A DNA stretch of 64,000 nucleotides from Chara braunii (GCA_003427395.1 BFEA01000079.1:2066586-2130585), one strand, 5' to 3'. Counted from the stretch's first letter, positions 12,929 through 24,024 are shown. The notes: generated by a model from the sequence alone, not told the origin. Numbers and translations are program-made.

Positions 12929-14114
12929 TCATCTGCTCATCTTCCGTTCCTTTAGATGACGTCGAACCTGCATCCTTCTTTCTGTAACAGTAGGTCACTC
13001 GCAACTCTGCAAGGACGTCAACAGCGTCATTCAAGCCATAAAAAGACAGCCCAACTCCTTTACACATAGCCTTTAGCGTATCTGGGTAGAAAGACTCCAG
13101 AGTCTTCCTGAAAGCCTTCCGAAAAGCTGCTTCGGTAGCATATTTGTCCCCCATTGGAACTCCTTCCCATGGGTCTTGACCCTTCTCCATTCTCACCGCT
13201 TGGGTGTCGGCTCTCGATGGCCTTCCTCTCCCCTTCCTCGCTCTAGCGCTCCCTGGTGTTCTGGCATTATCGAGTTTTTCTTGTTTCGGTGTATTCTCCA
13301 TAGGCGGGCTATTCGCGGTCGCTCCCGTCGACTCACGGCGTTTCATCTTATCCTTAAGAGGTGTAGTTTCCTCCTCTCCTTCATTATCCTCTCCGGATCC
13401 CGACGATAGTGCAGGCGCCACCTTTTTCTTCTTCTTCTTACTTTCGATCGTCGCTCCTTTCAACCCTGAGCCCATGATCTGTGCCAACCTCTCTTCATAC
13501 TCCTCTCTCTGTTGTGCAAGGATCTTCTTTATCGCCCATTGCCTCTTTTGCTCATTTTCTTCCTTCGCACGTTTCCTCTCCATTTCAATCCTCGCAGCCT
13601 CCTCTTTTGCTGCCCTCTCATCTTCCTCATGTTTTTTCTTATCCTCCGCTTCTCTTTTTGCTTCCTCGGTCTCCCTTTGTTGATCCAGCAACTGTTTCGC
13701 CATCCGTCCCATGGAAGCTAGCGAGTCTTCCAGCTCTCTACTCAACGTTACAACTCTTCCTCCTTGGCGCTGTAGACGGGGACACTGGCTTTTATAGTGG
13801 TCGAAATCCCCACATTCATAACACTTGACTTGTCTTGTATTTCCGCCATCGTTGTAACTTCTCCTCCCGTAGTCATCAAAGGATCCTCCTCGTCTTTTTT
13901 CATATCTCCTATCACGTCATTCATCCCACCTTTTATCCCTTCTTCCGTCACTCCCGCTATCCCATCCTCCGCTCTCATAACCTCGATGCTTGTCCCTTCT
14001 CCCCCACGGTTCTTCCCTTCGATAGCTCATCTTGGACTGTTGCCTTGATCCCTCTCTAGCACGTCTCCGTTCTCGCACTGGTACCTTGCACGCCTCACAA
14101 TTTTTCTTCGTCAC
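12888..14114 (-). pseudogene. PLE N-terminal ORF: CCHC zinc knuckle, coiled coil, AT-hook-like motif
   Basis: The frame runs from 14114 (GTG; true start unclear) to TAA at 12888-12890 with one in-frame TGA (13917-13919). A classic CX2CX4HX4C knuckle, CYECGDFDHYKSQC, lies at 13823-13782, preceded by an Arg/Asp/Gly-rich stretch. About 75 residues of Glu/Lys/Arg/Gln-rich coiled coil follow (about 13697-13470), then a lysine run, an AT-hook-like GRGRP (near 13232-13218) and a C-terminal domain that loosely resembles a SAP fold (KAMCKGVGLSFYGL, near 13061). A gag-like role, RNA binding and particle assembly, is inferred from the knuckle and coil. The frame ends 41 nt into the endonuclease frame at a run of six G (minus strand), so the two may once have been one ORF. 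Confidence 0.75.
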
Positions 14115-14201
14115 CTTTCAAAATCACGAAGTTGTAGTTACAACAATCACTAACACCAAACTCCAAGTAACTTTCCTTGGTTGGTTATGGTGCTCGATAT
14201 C

Positions 14202-14730
14202 TGGCAGATATTGGAATCGATGCAGAGTGTTGCAGCGAGATTGTTCACACACACATGAACGTTGAAAGCACAAAGTAGTTCACAGCAAGCTCAAGTGATG
14301 ATAAAATTGAAAAAAATTTGAACAACAGCCCATCACCAAATTCCTTCCTCTGGTCACACACCCTATGGTCCGCCATTCACTCCTTCAACCTTGCTGCTGT
14401 CAATTTGACGTAGAAGCGTCAATATCGATGGCAAAAACTGAGTTCGCTGAAAAATAACTACTCTATCGTTCCCTAACTATTAATAGTTCAAAAACCTTCG
14501 TGGACGTACTCGAGGCCGACCGAAACAGACGAAAGGTCAAAGGCAAATCACACAACAAAAACAAATAAAAAACAATGAAAAACAAAAACGAAAACAGAGG
14601 ACCAGAGGGGCCAAAACGTCAGTGCGGGACACGTCGGGCCTACAACCCCGCGGCTCTGACAACTACTGACAACTTTGATCCTAACCTTCCCTACTCATTC
14701 AAATGAAGGCCTTGCACTACGGGGCCCCAT
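14202..14730 (-). repeat. PLE pseudo-LTR, 5' partial upstream copy
   Basis: Direct repeat of 9540-10068. It is the 5'-truncated 3' end of a second PLE unit, still carrying the final RT codons, fused head-to-tail upstream of the full unit. Confidence 0.9.
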
Positions 14731-14743
14731 TCGTTGGTAGGGG
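14731..14743. repeat. PLE target-site duplication, right
   Basis: TCGTTGGTAGGGG; see 9527-9539. Confidence 0.75.
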
Positions 14744-15031
14744 ACTCATAAGAAATACACGAAAAAAAAAAAAAAAAACCAGTAACATTTATAATGTGAC
14801 CGCCTTACCTGTAAGGTGCATTCTATGGAGGGAGACTTTGAGCACGGCCTCTTGGATTGCCCTGCCCGACGTCATTACAATAAAAAAAACATATTTCCCC
14901 CCTTCTTTTCGTTTCACTCGTGGACACTATAAAACTCAGATTATGGGACCTTGCCGACCCTGTACCCCACCCCAATTTCTTCAGGAACTGGCAAAACCTC
15001 GTATTTTCCCAACATTTGCAGAGGTACTAGT
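14744..15031. other. Possible host TIR element, right part
   Basis: It ends GAGGTACTAGT, the reverse complement of the left segment start at 9118. It includes an 18-base A run at 14761-14778. No gene is seen. Confidence 0.3.
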
Positions 15032-15054
15032 TATGTAAGAAAAAACATACAAAG

Positions 15055-15400
15055 AGTTAAGTCATTCATCTGAAAAATAATGTTTGACCCTTTAATAAAT
15101 TTATTTATTTATTTATTATTCATCTTAGAAACAATGCCCCTGTTTCGAAGTCAAAAAAAAATAAACAAACGGTTAGACCATTCATCTTATAAATAATGTA
15201 TGAATATAAAAAATCAAGCAATCAAACCCCCAAAGAAACAACAACCATACCATCTAACTTAGAAATAATGTCTGGTTGTGGAGAAAACAAGTTAAAAAAA
15301 ACATAGCAAACATTATATTTATCTTAGAAATAAAGTCTGGTTCTTCACACAACAGAACAAAATAAAATTGTCAAATCAATCATCTTAAAAACATTATTTG
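15055..15400. repeat. Dispersed-tandem family B, right part
   Basis: At least six degenerate copies of a CATTCATCTTAGAAACAATG-like unit lie at about 15060, 15118, 15177, 15250, 15320 and 15383 (spacing about 58-75 bp). They continue the array seen at 8690-9115. Confidence 0.7.
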
Positions 15401-16350
15401 ACCCTTCGATTGACCCAGTTAAACACATGCAAAACCACCTTCCTCCCACCTTCCCCGAGTTTACTTATCTCTGTCTAATTTCAAACAACAGAGTATATAT
15501 GATACTCGCATGCACTTCCTTTACTTAATCTGAATCAAGTCATGAACGAAAGCATAATTTCACAGATAAGAACCAACGTAGACAGATGTGCTAATAAGGG
15601 TTTACTGGGTTCACACAAAGACGAAATACATATTCGATCTATGTCTTCAAAACCTCGTCTAGGTTTCAACAGAGCTCCAACACCAGTGGGACGAATCTTT
15701 CACAAAGATATTTGTGCGAAGTATGGGTTTTCAATCCCGCCTGCCGCCTTCCTCTCGTAACCAAAGAGACTTAGACTTTGAATAACAAAAATAGAAGGAG
15801 AAAAGTCAAACCCTCTATATATAGAAAATTGTCAACTAATACTCCCGTGAGTGGGCTTTGACACCTTTATGCGCCTGAAGACCCATGGAAAAAGACGCAG
15901 TAGGACAACGAAACCACTACCAAACACATAATAATTACACTATGACATCCTTTCAGGTTGCACCACTGTCCTCCATGATGAGTCGGATGACTCTCCTAAG
16001 CCGCAATATTGTTACCTTTGACCAAAATGCTGCCACGCAATGTAGAAGGGTTGTATTGGAATAGATCACACCCTGTGTGTTCTATTCGACAATTAGACAA
16101 AACGAACCAGTACACAGTAGTGACAGCAAGACTCTACATTGGTGCACAGTACTCAACAAACACAACATGTACACCGGGCACAACTCATGTACGACAATAC
16201 GCAATTAAGAGCGTCGCACATCAAAGACCCAACTTGCTGAACAATGTACTGTGTTTATTCCCAGCAAGCACATAGCGCAATGCTCAACAAAACATTATAC
16301 ACTCAACAAAATGCACTGCGATGCACAATCAACATCGATGCGAAGCAACT
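15400..16350. repeat. Repeat family C, copy 1
   Basis: Diverged homologue of 42885-43720. Shared landmarks in order: GACCCAGTTAAACACATGCA, a CCTCGTCTAGG...CAACAGAGCTCC segment, CGCCTGCCGCCTTCCTC, and a short inverted-repeat core (GAATAGA...TCTATTC-like) near 16060-16090. It could be an LTR or UTR of a retroelement. No coding signal. Confidence 0.65.
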
Positions 16351-17352
16351 TCAATTTTTTCCTGTGGTTTCTAGTTGTCTAGCAATGTCTTCTACTGCTT
16401 ATCCAACAGCGGTACCTTGACTTACCTTAGGTCCAATTGAACATAAACCTACCGCTAATCTACAAACATGTACAAAAACATCATAAATCAAATGATTCAT
16501 AAAAATATCCTCACTTATGGGATTTAACAAATAATTATAATGGGTCCTTATTATCCATAAAAGTACTAATTAATTTGTTTTCGTGTTAGTACTTTTCAAA
16601 TTAATAACTCAAGATGTCTCTTTAAGAGCCTGCAAACGACAACCGCTCTTCTCCTAGCTCACAGTTTGGAGTTGCAAGGTCATCACACTCCCCAAATAAC
16701 GTCGTGCACAAAAAAAAGACCAAACCCCAAAGCAGCCAACTGACGACACTCCAGATCACAAAGGAACGGTGGGAGTCGTATAGACGGAAGTTGTCCAAAA
16801 AGCAGAACCACACTGTTATGACATCGGTGGGGAAACAACGGTCCAAATTCATGTGCATCGGTGGAGAACCAAACCAACGAACTCAGATGTACAGGCAAGC
16901 ATACAATTGTCATCATCACCAGTGCAATCGAGGATTTGCTTATTGGCGCTCCGCCCTCAGACCACAGTCACATAACTACTACGTAAACGGCTAGTAACGA
17001 ATTAACCACTTGTCATCGGCAGCAACAACTGAGATTCATGTACATGTTGAGCATGCAACAGTAATCGAGGTACACCTGCAAATGTTGACCATGTAGACCG
17101 TCGCCATGACCAAATACGTGCTTTGTGCCTTTCTCATTTCCTTCGTCAATGTGTTGCTTTCACCAAATCTGGCCGTAACCCCAGCCAAGTACGAACAACT
17201 TAAGGTAAGCCCGCATTGGCGTTTTTCAATAAATACGTCTCTTATAAAAATCGAAATATATTGCACGAATTAGCTATAGAATTGCTACAATTATTCAAGT
17301 GGTAAAAAAATATACGAAATAAATGATAGTTGATTTAGCGAGTTATTAGCAG
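16350..17352. other. Unassigned segment with one candidate short exon
   Basis: No domain is recognised. The only coding-like signal is at 17106-17204, listed separately. Confidence 0.4.
17106..17204 (+). other. Candidate secreted-protein first exon (signal peptide plus splice donor)
   Basis: ATG at 17106 opens 33 codons beginning MTKYVLCAFLISFVNVLL, a basic N-terminus followed by a hydrophobic core, as in a signal peptide. The frame reaches AAG|GTAAGC, a near-consensus 5' splice donor, at 17204/17205. Without splicing the frame ends after 55 codons. No downstream exon or homologue is recognised, and this lies in repeat-rich DNA, so chance is a serious alternative. Confidence 0.2.
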
Positions 17353-17373
17353 TTTTTTTTTTTTTTTTTTTTT
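17353..17373 (-). other. LINE poly(A) tail
   Basis: A run of 21 T on the plus strand reads as poly(A) at the 3' end of the minus-strand LINE that lies to its right. Confidence 0.6.
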
Positions 17374-17999
17374 AACAACCCCTTTATATTATGGGGGGAA
17401 CCGGTCCGGTTACTTATCACCGACAAGCATACAAAACTAGAAAAAGAACACTTTTAAGAGACCGAAACAACTTCTGAGCAGCGCTAGAACAACTAAAGTA
17501 CCCAGTCCTACTCAACTCCTTCAAACCCCTATCAAGACCAACGTCTGTTTTCACCTGACTAATATTGGATCAACAAAGAAAACTAGGAGAGAAAAAACAA
17601 GAACTAGAATCAACAAAACTCCAGGAAAGAGAATCGAAAAAAAAAACCGTGAGGGATTAGGTCCTTAGAAAATCAAAATATAATAATTACAACAAAATAA
17701 CAATAGCCCCACACTTCCTCTAGACAGAAAGATCAATCCTTAAGACAAAGCCTATCAGCAGGACCATATACCTACATATGACTACATACTAATAGTGAGC
17801 ATAGGCAGTGCAAGCCACCCATGCACCCTTCCTTAACGCTGAAGTCCAAAGGAAGGCATGCTCCCTCTAAAAGGCAATCCCTATAATCAATAATTACCTT
17901 CTGAGAGCGGCACCCCCCTCCCCTAAAAAAAAAAGAGAAGAGGGGAAAAAAAATACTTAGATTCGTAACAAGTTCTGCAGACCGTCAAAAAAACCCTTC

Positions 18000-18520
18000 G
18001 TGATGATCGTCATTTTCAGGCAAAATTGATGGGCTTACGAGAACATCCTCATCCCTTGTTAATGTCAAGGCTGAACCAAAATAGTAGCTATTATTGTTTA
18101 TATTAAAATTGACAAAATTAACAAATGGTAACCAAGCCTGAAATAGAAAACACTCTACTCCAATATTACAAGATTCATGACTATGCAGAAAATCAGCTTG
18201 GATGCCTTGTCGAATATAGAGAACGACCAACCGCTTAAGGTAAGAAAGAGTGAAAACTCTATTCTGCCGAATACAAGCATTCCTCAAAAGCCAAAATGCA
18301 GCAAGGATGACTGCCATAACAAACTCATAAACATAAAACCAGCTATCTTCCCCAACCTTGATATTAATGTCCAACAAAACATCATCTCTGAAGTCTTAAG
18401 AAAGGAGAAGTGGTAATGAACTCTTGCACATAATGGGCCACTCCCACCAAAAGGCTCGATGAAGCGAGCACTCCATCCACAAGTAACAAATAGCTTCAAT
18501 TTGAAGGTCGGATACAAGAT
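18000..18520 (-). pseudogene. LINE ORF2 C-terminal region
   Basis: Translated pieces include ECSLHRAFWWEWP and, further on, AFWLLRN, which match the Cys/His-rich then W-x2-RN layout at the C-terminus of plant L1 ORF2 (zf-RVT type). The frame is broken repeatedly. Confidence 0.5.
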
Positions 18521-18939
18521 AGAGGGAATTAGTATGTCGACTCTTGGTTGCCTGCTACACTGCAGTTGGGATAGCTAAATAAACAGTAAGTTAAAGCAAA
18601 GTTGCCTTCTTAGCGTCAGATAGTTGTCGATTAATATTACAAAAGACATAGAAAAACCTCCAACTCCACTCCGACAAACCATTATCAGAAAAAACGTCTG
18701 CTTCTCGCATCGTGCTTTAATGTGGGAAAAAACGTTAAAGGCAGAGGCATGCAACCGATACAGATTAATTGTTATAAGTTCATCAAATCTCAAGGTCTTC
18801 TTTTGCAAGCCAACATGTGGTACATGTCACTGAGAAGGACCAAAAGTAAGATCCTTGAGAGGAGTACGAACTTTGAAGGGCAAAACTTTCCTATGGTGCT
18901 TTCGCCCTCTCTGTGGAAGCACAACAGAAAAATTCCCAT

Positions 18940-19440
18940 GAGGAATGAAAGTTGAAAAAACATTCCATAAAAACAAAATCCTTCATATTTATAAATTATC
19001 ATTCCAATGTTTGTCAAATTCTAAAATTTTCAATTTAATTTGATAAGTTCTCGTCTAAATATGAACTTTCCCTTCCAACTACATCTACTTGTTCAAGATG
19101 GAATGAAAGTCTGGACGAGTTTATGAAATGTTTTAATTAGACTTTCATTCTACTACAACAAATATCGTTTAATTTAGATTGGATTAACCTATTTATGACT
19201 GAAAATCCTTACTTAGAAAGACAGTTGAATTAAAATATTTCATGAACTCATCCAGACTCTAATTCCATTTTTAACATGCAGTTCAAATAAGAAGGGGTAC
19301 CGCATTCTTGGAAGGCAAATTTTCAAGTAAGACGAAAAATTTTAAAATTTGAATGACAATTTTTAAGATGGAATGAAAATTCAAAATTTATAATGTAATT
19401 TTACTCTAGAATGATTATTTAATTCTGGGAATTTTTTCTA
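18940..19440. mobile_element. AT-rich foldback (MITE-like) insertion in the LINE
   Basis: Bases 19098-19140 (GATGGAATGAAAGTCTGGAC...) are mirrored by 19232-19274 in inverted orientation. Outer AT-rich stretches on the two sides also resemble each other in inverted form. No coding capacity. Ends are approximate and no target duplication was resolved. Confidence 0.45.
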
Positions 19441-19559
19441 TTGAAGAATGAGCACCAAAGTACTGACATCCAAAAATTCATTAGGGGAATTCACCAAAAT
19501 CAGGAGAGATCCAATGCCATCATAACCCGATGTACAAACCCATCTAGAAACCTCAACTT

Positions 19560-21800
19560 TTCCCTCACGTAACTAAGGAGGCTCAATACGGAAAAGGAAA
19601 GCATACAAAAGTTCCGGACACAACATAACCCATTGAAACTTATGAACCATGAGGCCTCTTAACAACACAACCCACTCCTCAGGAACAAACCTGAGTATCT
19701 CACCAATCCTTTCCCTCCAGTGAGGCGAATGAGAGAGTTGATGCCGAAACTCATTAACATGCCTCCACGTCCTGCGCTCAGAATTAAGAGATGAATAAAC
19801 AAAATCTCCTTTACATAACCATTGTCGACCAAAAGCCCCCACAGATCCTTGTCAAACAAAAGGCAACCCTTGCTGATCAACGATGAAGGGTTACCAAAAA
19901 GGGTTTGACTAAGGACTTGATCCCTTATCCTAGGAGCAACCACTTGAAACCTAAACTTCCTCCAAACCAAAATGATATTTCTCCAACAGGATTGCCTCTT
20001 GACTTCGGTAAGGAAGGAAGGGTGAATGAGTGTTGTCCATTCCCGCCATTTGCTTCCAAACTGCTTTATCATCATCCATAAGCATCCAAACAACATTCCG
20101 ACATTGTAGCGCAGCAACTTGAAACACTGGATCAAGCAAAGGAAAGCCTCCTTCTTTGTTGGATAAGCTTTATCCAAGCAAATCAGGGTATAGAAATTTT
20201 GAAGACTTAACAACAGTTCTAATATAATATAATGTGACAAGAGGGAGAAAGATAACTGCCGACACGAACCATACTGTGGACAAAACAGAGTTACGTAGTG
20301 TGACAAGAGAGAGGGATATAACTGCTGACATGAACCATACTGTGGACAGAACAAAGTCGTTAATAATAAGGGTTTTGCCAAAGAGTCCAACAAAGACCTC
20401 TTTCTTCCACTGCCTTAGTCTACTCATGACATTAGAAAATAATGCCTCCATCTGGGGGTTCACTCCTCCCTCCATAGAGATTTGAACCCTAAGGAACTTA
20501 AAGAACCCTCCCCTAGGAAGACATTCAATATCCCATTCCGCTATCACAGCTGGATTGGAAGGCGCGACGACCACGGTGTTATCCCAATTAATCTCAGCTC
20601 CCTTGTGAGACATTGCCTAAGCTTCATTAATTTCCCCAACTTGAGTTGAACCAATGTTGTTGAGTCATCTGCAAACACTGAAGATCGCAACTCATTATTC
20701 CCCATAGGAAAATCCTTGAGAATAAGAGATTCTATGATTATGTCATGTAAGTGGTCAACATAAAGAACATACAAGGCAAGAGAAAGCATACAACCATGTC
20801 TAACTGATCCTGAGATTAAAAAACTTTCTGACCTAAGACCATTCATGTGAATGACAACTTCCCATGATGTAAGAAGCAAGGATGTCTATAACATGAAACA
20901 TGTCCCAAACCCTCTTTGTTGCATGCCTTCAATTAAGAACACCCATGATCATAAACCTTCTCAAAGTTCAACAAGACAACCACAAGTTCTAATGAAACAT
21001 TTTTGGCCAATTCCATACACTGATGAGTAATCATAATATTATTAGTTATTTGCCTTCATGGTACGAAACCAGTCTGAGTAGAATGAATAAGATACTTAAG
21101 GACCTTACCCAGACATGAAGCCAAATTCTTAGCACAAATCTTGTAGAGATTAGTTTGTTTAGAGATAGACATCCAATTTCATACTTCTGTATGTTTCCCG
21201 TTCTTATACAAAAGAATAACTATGGCCGTAGAAAAACCTTTGGGTAACATATGCATATCAGTAACTTAATTAAAAGTTGTGGCCAAACAAGGAGAAAAAA
21301 CGTTTGATAGATGCTTAAAAATCTCAATGGGGAAGCCATCATAACCATGGGCATTACCAGAAGGTAAGTCAAAGATAGCTTACTGAACTTCTAGTTATGA
21401 AAAAGAGGCATCCAACATTAGAACATGCTGCGCGGCCAATGTGTTCGTAACATGACGCCACACATCTTCTTGAGGAAAAAACTCCATTTAATCAGCCGTA
21501 AAAGCAGTTTCTTTAGAAAAAAAACACTTATAGTATTCTATAACATAGCAAAGGATATCTTATGAGGAAGACGCTGATTTTGTTGCGGATCGAAAGGATG
21601 ATTCAAACAAGTCATTAAAGGTGTCTTCTTAGCATGAGCCAATTGCCTGAAGAACTTTGCTATCATTTTCTCCCCAACAATAATCCAAGATGTCTTTGTG
21701 AAAGACTTCCATTTGACAAAATCTTCTTTATTCCACTGTTTCCAAGCCAATACCGCCTGATAGCGCCCATCCCACCATTCATCCGCATCCCATCCTTCTA
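19560..21800 (-). pseudogene. LINE reverse transcriptase and downstream region
   Basis: RT landmarks in order: TQTGFVP near 21080, motif A FEKVYDHG near 20960, motif B SVRHGCMLS near 20800, motif C FADDS near 20670. These match L1-type RT, which carries out target-primed reverse transcription. Frames change and stops occur between blocks, so it cannot be functional. The block 21440-22065 is repeated in the opposite orientation at 24025-24620. Confidence 0.75.
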
Positions 21801-22079
21801 GTGGTTTTTTCTCCAAGGTCCTTCAAAGTCTGTGCCAATTGTTCCCCAAACTGTTGATGAAATATTCGGTCTGCGGAAACCAGTTTCCGAGTATCTTTCA
21901 CAAGCCTACCAGTGTCGTCGATAAACCATTGAGGGAGGTTAGTATTAGGAGGACAAGAATAAATCGAGGACCACCAAAATTTATGTGTCAAAGAAAAAAA
22001 AAACCTCCAAGTAATAATCCAGGAAGGAACCGAAGGGGGAGGGAAAATTTGGTAAATCCCTTGTAAGCAAGAAATTTCT

Positions 22080-22780
22080 ACAAAGACTATAGAATGATCA
22101 AATGTTGTTGTTGGGACGAAATCAACATTCATATATAAATTGACAAGGGATTTTTCGACCCATATTTAATCTATTCGGGTTCGCGATATGACATCATTCT
22201 CTGTCGTGGAGGACCATTAAAATTCTCTCTCATTTAAAGATCTATGTCGAAAGATGTAAAAAAGGTTAAATTCGGCCATGGCAGATAGTAGTGTCTGGGC
22301 ATATGACGACTGTGCACCAACAACAGGATTGTCAAGGCCAAACTCAAATACTTTATTATAATCCCCGGTCAAAATAAAATTATTTAACTTAGAAAAACAA
22401 GTCTGTAAGGATCGAGAAAACCATTTTCACTCTGTTCAATCCAGTGGAGCATACACAGCAGCAATAAGCCACTTCTCAGAACATATTGTGACCACTACCC
22501 ATGCCCATCGCCCGCACGAATCCCATAAACAATCATGAAAAGTTCCTTGAAAATTCGGGGCAAATAGGATGGTCACCCCCCCCGTGTGTTCCTGGGCAGG
22601 TGCCCAAATCTGCAATTCCTTCCACCAAGACCGCTGAGACTATAATTTACATTCATCTAACTTAGTTTCCTGCAGACATAAAACCTGCAATTTATAATTC
22701 CTGAATACCTTCGAAATTTTCCTTCTTTGATACAATGTGGTCCTAGAAGACATCCCTTTAATATTGCAAGTTGCTATCAT
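22080..22780 (-). pseudogene. LINE AP-like endonuclease
   Basis: ATG at 22780 opens a frame beginning with TCNIKGMSS, the usual N-terminal strand of EEP-family LINE endonucleases. CLQETKL (metal-binding Glu), AAVYAP and LTGDYN (the GDxN motif) follow in order. A few stops interrupt it. Bases 22448-22541 recur exactly at 45808-45901 beside a sequencing adapter. Confidence 0.75.
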
Positions 22781-22969
22781 GATCTTCAATGAATCGATCA
22801 AGTTCTACAAACCTGGTTGTGCTCAAATTATTGAAACGCTTTGAAAGAAAGCCACAATTGGTTGGAAGACAGCCATCAACCACAGTCAAGACTGATGCTG
22901 TAAGTTCATCCCTGAGATGATATAGTTGTGGCTGTGACCCTGGTCCAAAATTTATGTGAATTGAATCCA

Positions 22970-23998
22970 CTAGCTGTGTTGCAGAAGAGGGACGACAGCA
23001 TTAGCAAAGGATGGTTGGACTCTAAAAAAAGAGAAAACAAAGGGAACCTCAATCCCCGAAGGCACAAGTGACAAGAGTCGAACGTCAGAAAGCGGTCGTA
23101 GTATGACCCACCCACTATTTTCTGACAAAACCAAAATCCACCATGTACCAGATTCTTTGCATCTCAAACCATGACAAAGAGCCAAGAAACCGAGATAAAC
23201 CTTGAACCGGATTAGTAACGAGTAGGAAGAGGACTGTGAAGTTATCCATCCGTCAGAAAATGAAAGAGAAAACGGAACACAGTCCTTGATTGATGGAATC
23301 AGCAATTCGTTGTGTACGCCAATCAGTCGAAGGCCGTTGATAAGACTGATGAGGATCACCATCAACATAGGCTTCCTCAACGTCCCTCCTGATATTCGCA
23401 TCTTGAGGACGACCGTCCCGAGGGAGAGAGGATTGAGAGAGTGACGAATAAGTTGAGAATTGAGAGAGTGACAAACCAAATGTCGAAGAAGAGGTCACAT
23501 GGGCAGTAGATGGTTGTTGGCTTTTCATACCAATTTTCGCTGCCAAACCTGCCTTTGCATCAAACGGTTTGCCATGCCTGTATGAAGAATCAGCTACACA
23601 TCTCTTCCGTTTGTCTTTTCTTTGTTGATGTTCACTGAAGTTATAAAAACTATCTTTAGGTTCTTTGTACGGAGATAGTAGTGAGACTGGCGAGAAGAGT
23701 CAACTGGCAGCGGTGTAAGGCCTGCCGAATCAGGGAGACATCATAAAGGTTCATCACAAAGTACAGCCTTAGTGACCCCATCCGACACTGTACATCGTGC
23801 ACATTTATCCGAGGATCGTACCAAGTCTCCTGAAAGGGGCAGAGATGTTGGCTTAACAAAGAAAGAAGCAACATCAGTTCTGACAGATTGACGAGGGTGA
23901 GAAAAATTGAAGGTCATACTGCAACTTCTCATTTGTCTCATGTCGCTGTTTGAGGACCGCAAGAGACGGTTGGGAAGGCCAACGTCTTCTATAAGCAT
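22970..23998 (-). pseudogene. Probable LINE ORF1 remnant
   Basis: Several short minus-strand frames lie directly upstream of the endonuclease, where LINE ORF1 belongs. No RRM or zinc knuckle could be recognised, so the assignment rests on position. Confidence 0.3.
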
Positions 23999-24024
23999 GT
24001 TAAAAAAATAAAGAACGGGAGCGT

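Larger units (their letters stand above)
9540..14730 (-). mobile_element. Penelope-like retroelement with N-terminal GIY-YIG (Chlamys/Naiad type)
   Basis: On the minus strand the order is: partial upstream copy (14730-14202), short leader, CCHC knuckle and coiled coil, GIY-YIG endonuclease, CxC linker, RT, 3' region (to 9540). The upstream partial copy and the 3' end form direct repeats of about 530 bp, the pseudo-LTRs typical of PLEs. A 13-bp target duplication (12/13) flanks the whole. Canonical EN+ PLEs place GIY-YIG after the RT; the permuted order seen here defines the N-terminal EN+ PLEs (Chlamys and Naiads; Craig, Yushenova, Rodriguez and Arkhipova 2021). The full unit is about 4.66 kb (9540-14201). 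The copy is dead: seven in-frame stops and one frameshift. Assignment to a clade is inferred from domain order only. Confidence 0.88.
17353..24000 (-). mobile_element. L1-like LINE, degenerate, interrupted by a foldback element
   Basis: Reading right to left: remnant of a first ORF (about 23998-22970), AP-type endonuclease (from 22780), reverse transcriptase (about 21800-20380), a long C-terminal region ending in a plant-L1-like zinc/RN region (about 18520-18000), a 3' region and an A tail at 17373-17353. A foldback insertion of about 0.5 kb splits the C-terminal part. Many stops and frameshifts make it inactive. The 5' boundary is approximate and no target duplication was found. Confidence 0.75.

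Noticed and set aside
10025-14114. TGA decoded as an amino acid (selenocysteine or a variant code) in the PLE.
   Set aside because: The other relics in the window carry TGA, TAG and TAA explainable by C-to-T change, and I see no SECIS-like element. Kept open as a testable alternative only.
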